Shown: piece by piece, positions 63,901-64,000 of the stretch
Layout of the letters: each line of letters begins with the position of its first letter
Position numbering within the stretch: position 1 is the first letter of the stretch
Source of the DNA: Loktanella sp. Alg231-35
Lineage (GTDB): Bacteria > Pseudomonadota > Alphaproteobacteria > Rhodobacterales > Rhodobacteraceae
Assembly (NCBI RefSeq): GCF_900143545.1
Contig: NZ_FREV01000008.1
Span: 85,373-149,372 of the forward strand
Length of the DNA: 64,000 nt
Direction: 5' to 3'
The notes under the pieces: generated by a model
What the model was told of the DNA's origin: nothing
Seen by the model: only the letters and a program-made list of their open reading frames with translations
The model's database searches: none
Made by a program: the position numbers and the translations under genes

Positions 63901-63989
63901 AACAGGTGAAATCCATGATCACCGGCGGGTTTGACATCGAAGTCACGCCGTCCGGTTCCCACATCCACACGCGGAGATCCGCGGCATAA
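60930..63989 (+). CDS. sbcC: SbcC ATPase (Rad50-like)
   Basis: 1019 residues. Walker A FGIYGETGAGKTTIFDGISFALFG near the N-terminus, long coiled coils, the zinc hook C-PA-C in PAEPCPACGSLDHP near residue 514, then ABC signature KTLSGGEGFQASLALALGL and Walker B AIFIDEGFGTLDED. Complete within the window; only 11 bp follow, beginning CCAAAGGAG, which may be the ribosome-binding site of another gene. A plasmid copy next to AbiH and a WYL regulator suggests a defence or plasmid-maintenance role. Confidence 0.95.
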   Translation: MRPIRLTMTAFGPYAGTEVVEFTAALDAGIFGIYGETGAGKTTIFDGISFALFGQSSGAERSAEDMICHHAHATDITKVELVFDLGNERYVVQRVPKQQRAALRGSGTTTEPHQAYLFRATGMPLAEIAGDNLGDVVAEKQVNKVDPEIEALLGYNAAQFRQIVLLPQGDFRKILTAPSDERSPILKRLFDVQMYERFADRIKRDAADLYRQINDDRVRRDTHLGNLSEEQLADEIGSMGEEVSSLETTVKAETETLVQCQKALSAGEGLAEKFEARGAAETEKATLESASEVVEETKSRLAKARAAQIVLVAESAMRAAGEEAGAAQTRHATAKVSLSSAQSALSVAQEALNRTEQQKDNRDAAHAKVLELERFEKTLGQSRTLLADLEAAKLATKSAVEKQATAERNRTNAEQTLTTLRNLQKEQPAHVRTLQEAGNVLAAVEREAEALGRYETAKSRRGLQAGEVDRLQTEYERRSAHLEVCKTALERAEQDLTEIQALHVARKLLPAEPCPACGSLDHPNPAIGDPERRGRHDQFEQASRELRSAERDEIEAKTALAAARSSLTERQTELDALDRPERDRQSLDPVLAEARDRRIALEADARFVDLESKIATAETAAGETTSHYEHARQEVSEARDAETRAQTSYDTLLRDVPENWRQGGALASALSAAVSAQGELVAAHETAINGEKAAAVALSAAEQGEMSAVADVDRTAQAFTNAQAEFTERLGTAGLDEAGLKVAKADVAQSDALEEQINSFNERVAANKAQLERLANEIGDRSPPDVEALTAAKESAQSKLETSQQTHTRLQRDLEAKLETQRKVEALSARITTLEAEYGPVGGLADLVNGNNERKVRLPDFAIAAMFDEVLVAANQRLAPMTGGRYQLLRPEDAVGGRQKRGLDIAVFDANTEKSRPTKTLSGGEGFQASLALALGLSDVVQQNSGGIKLDAIFIDEGFGTLDEDTLNTALETLYELTNDKRSVGLISHTEQVKSMITGGFDIEVTPSGSHIHTRRSAA

Positions 63990-64000
63990 CCAAAGGAGTT

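Noticed and set aside
1-64000. tRNA or rRNA genes
   Set aside because: I looked for cloverleaf-like segments and rRNA signatures in the gene gaps and saw none; a dedicated search (tRNAscan or Infernal) was not possible here.

Overview
The window looks like an extrachromosomal element (plasmid or chromid) of a Rhodobacterales, Roseobacter-type marine alphaproteobacterium. The grounds are a complete repABC replication/partition locus with three palindromic parS-like sites and a putative antisense RNA, a heterotetrameric sarcosine oxidase operon, two TRAP transporters, an L-cysteate sulfo-lyase gene, and a GTTC-N7-GTTC motif of the alphaproteobacterial LexA type. Gene identities come from reading translated sequence and motifs; no database search was run.

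Layout. 1-8.1 kb: the 3' part of an autotransporter gene, then a leftward surface-glycan-like cluster (a radical SAM-sulfotransferase fusion, a small lipoprotein, a double glycosyltransferase). 8.7-11.5 kb: a DUF2269 membrane protein, an SDR-DoxX-like protein and an Lrp/AsnC regulator. 11.6-23.3 kb: central carbon and sugar catabolism. It holds an AceE/transketolase-like enzyme, a PfkA-family kinase, a Zn-dependent alcohol dehydrogenase, a class II aldolase, a NanR-like GntR regulator with GGTATA operators, a TRAP transporter, a beta-hydroxyacid dehydrogenase and a hydroxypyruvate-isomerase-like protein. 24-31 kb: soxBDAG plus an Ldh-family oxidoreductase, with a divergent RpiR regulator. 31.2-38 kb: MmgE/PrpD, a second TRAP transporter, an alpha/beta hydrolase, cuyA and a broken UPF0324 exporter gene that ends next to an integrase remnant. 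38.3-41.7 kb: a hydrolase gene and a membrane-protein gene pair that is probably one frameshifted gene, facing a GTTC-rich regulatory region. 42.5-48.5 kb: a large ParB-like protein and repABC. 49-52 kb: an integrase, a DUF1403 protein and a plasmid ScpB.

52-64 kb reads as a defence island. It contains an AbiEi-like/Fic fusion behind five direct repeats with an exact 24-bp period. Next is a 960-residue protein with a PD-(D/E)xK-like N-terminus, a STAND-type NTPase, helical repeats and a C-terminal SEC-C zinc motif. A leftward four-gene operon with overlapping ends follows (WYL regulator, WGR protein, zinc-ribbon protein with a HEPN-like R-x4-H motif, AbiH). SbcD and SbcC diverge from that operon across a 72-bp intergenic region that carries a palindrome overlapping a good promoter. 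The AbiH operon together with divergent SbcCD, and the nuclease-STAND-SEC-C protein, are the best candidates for little-described antiphage systems. Six stretches longer than 300 bp have no gene I can support and are listed as such.
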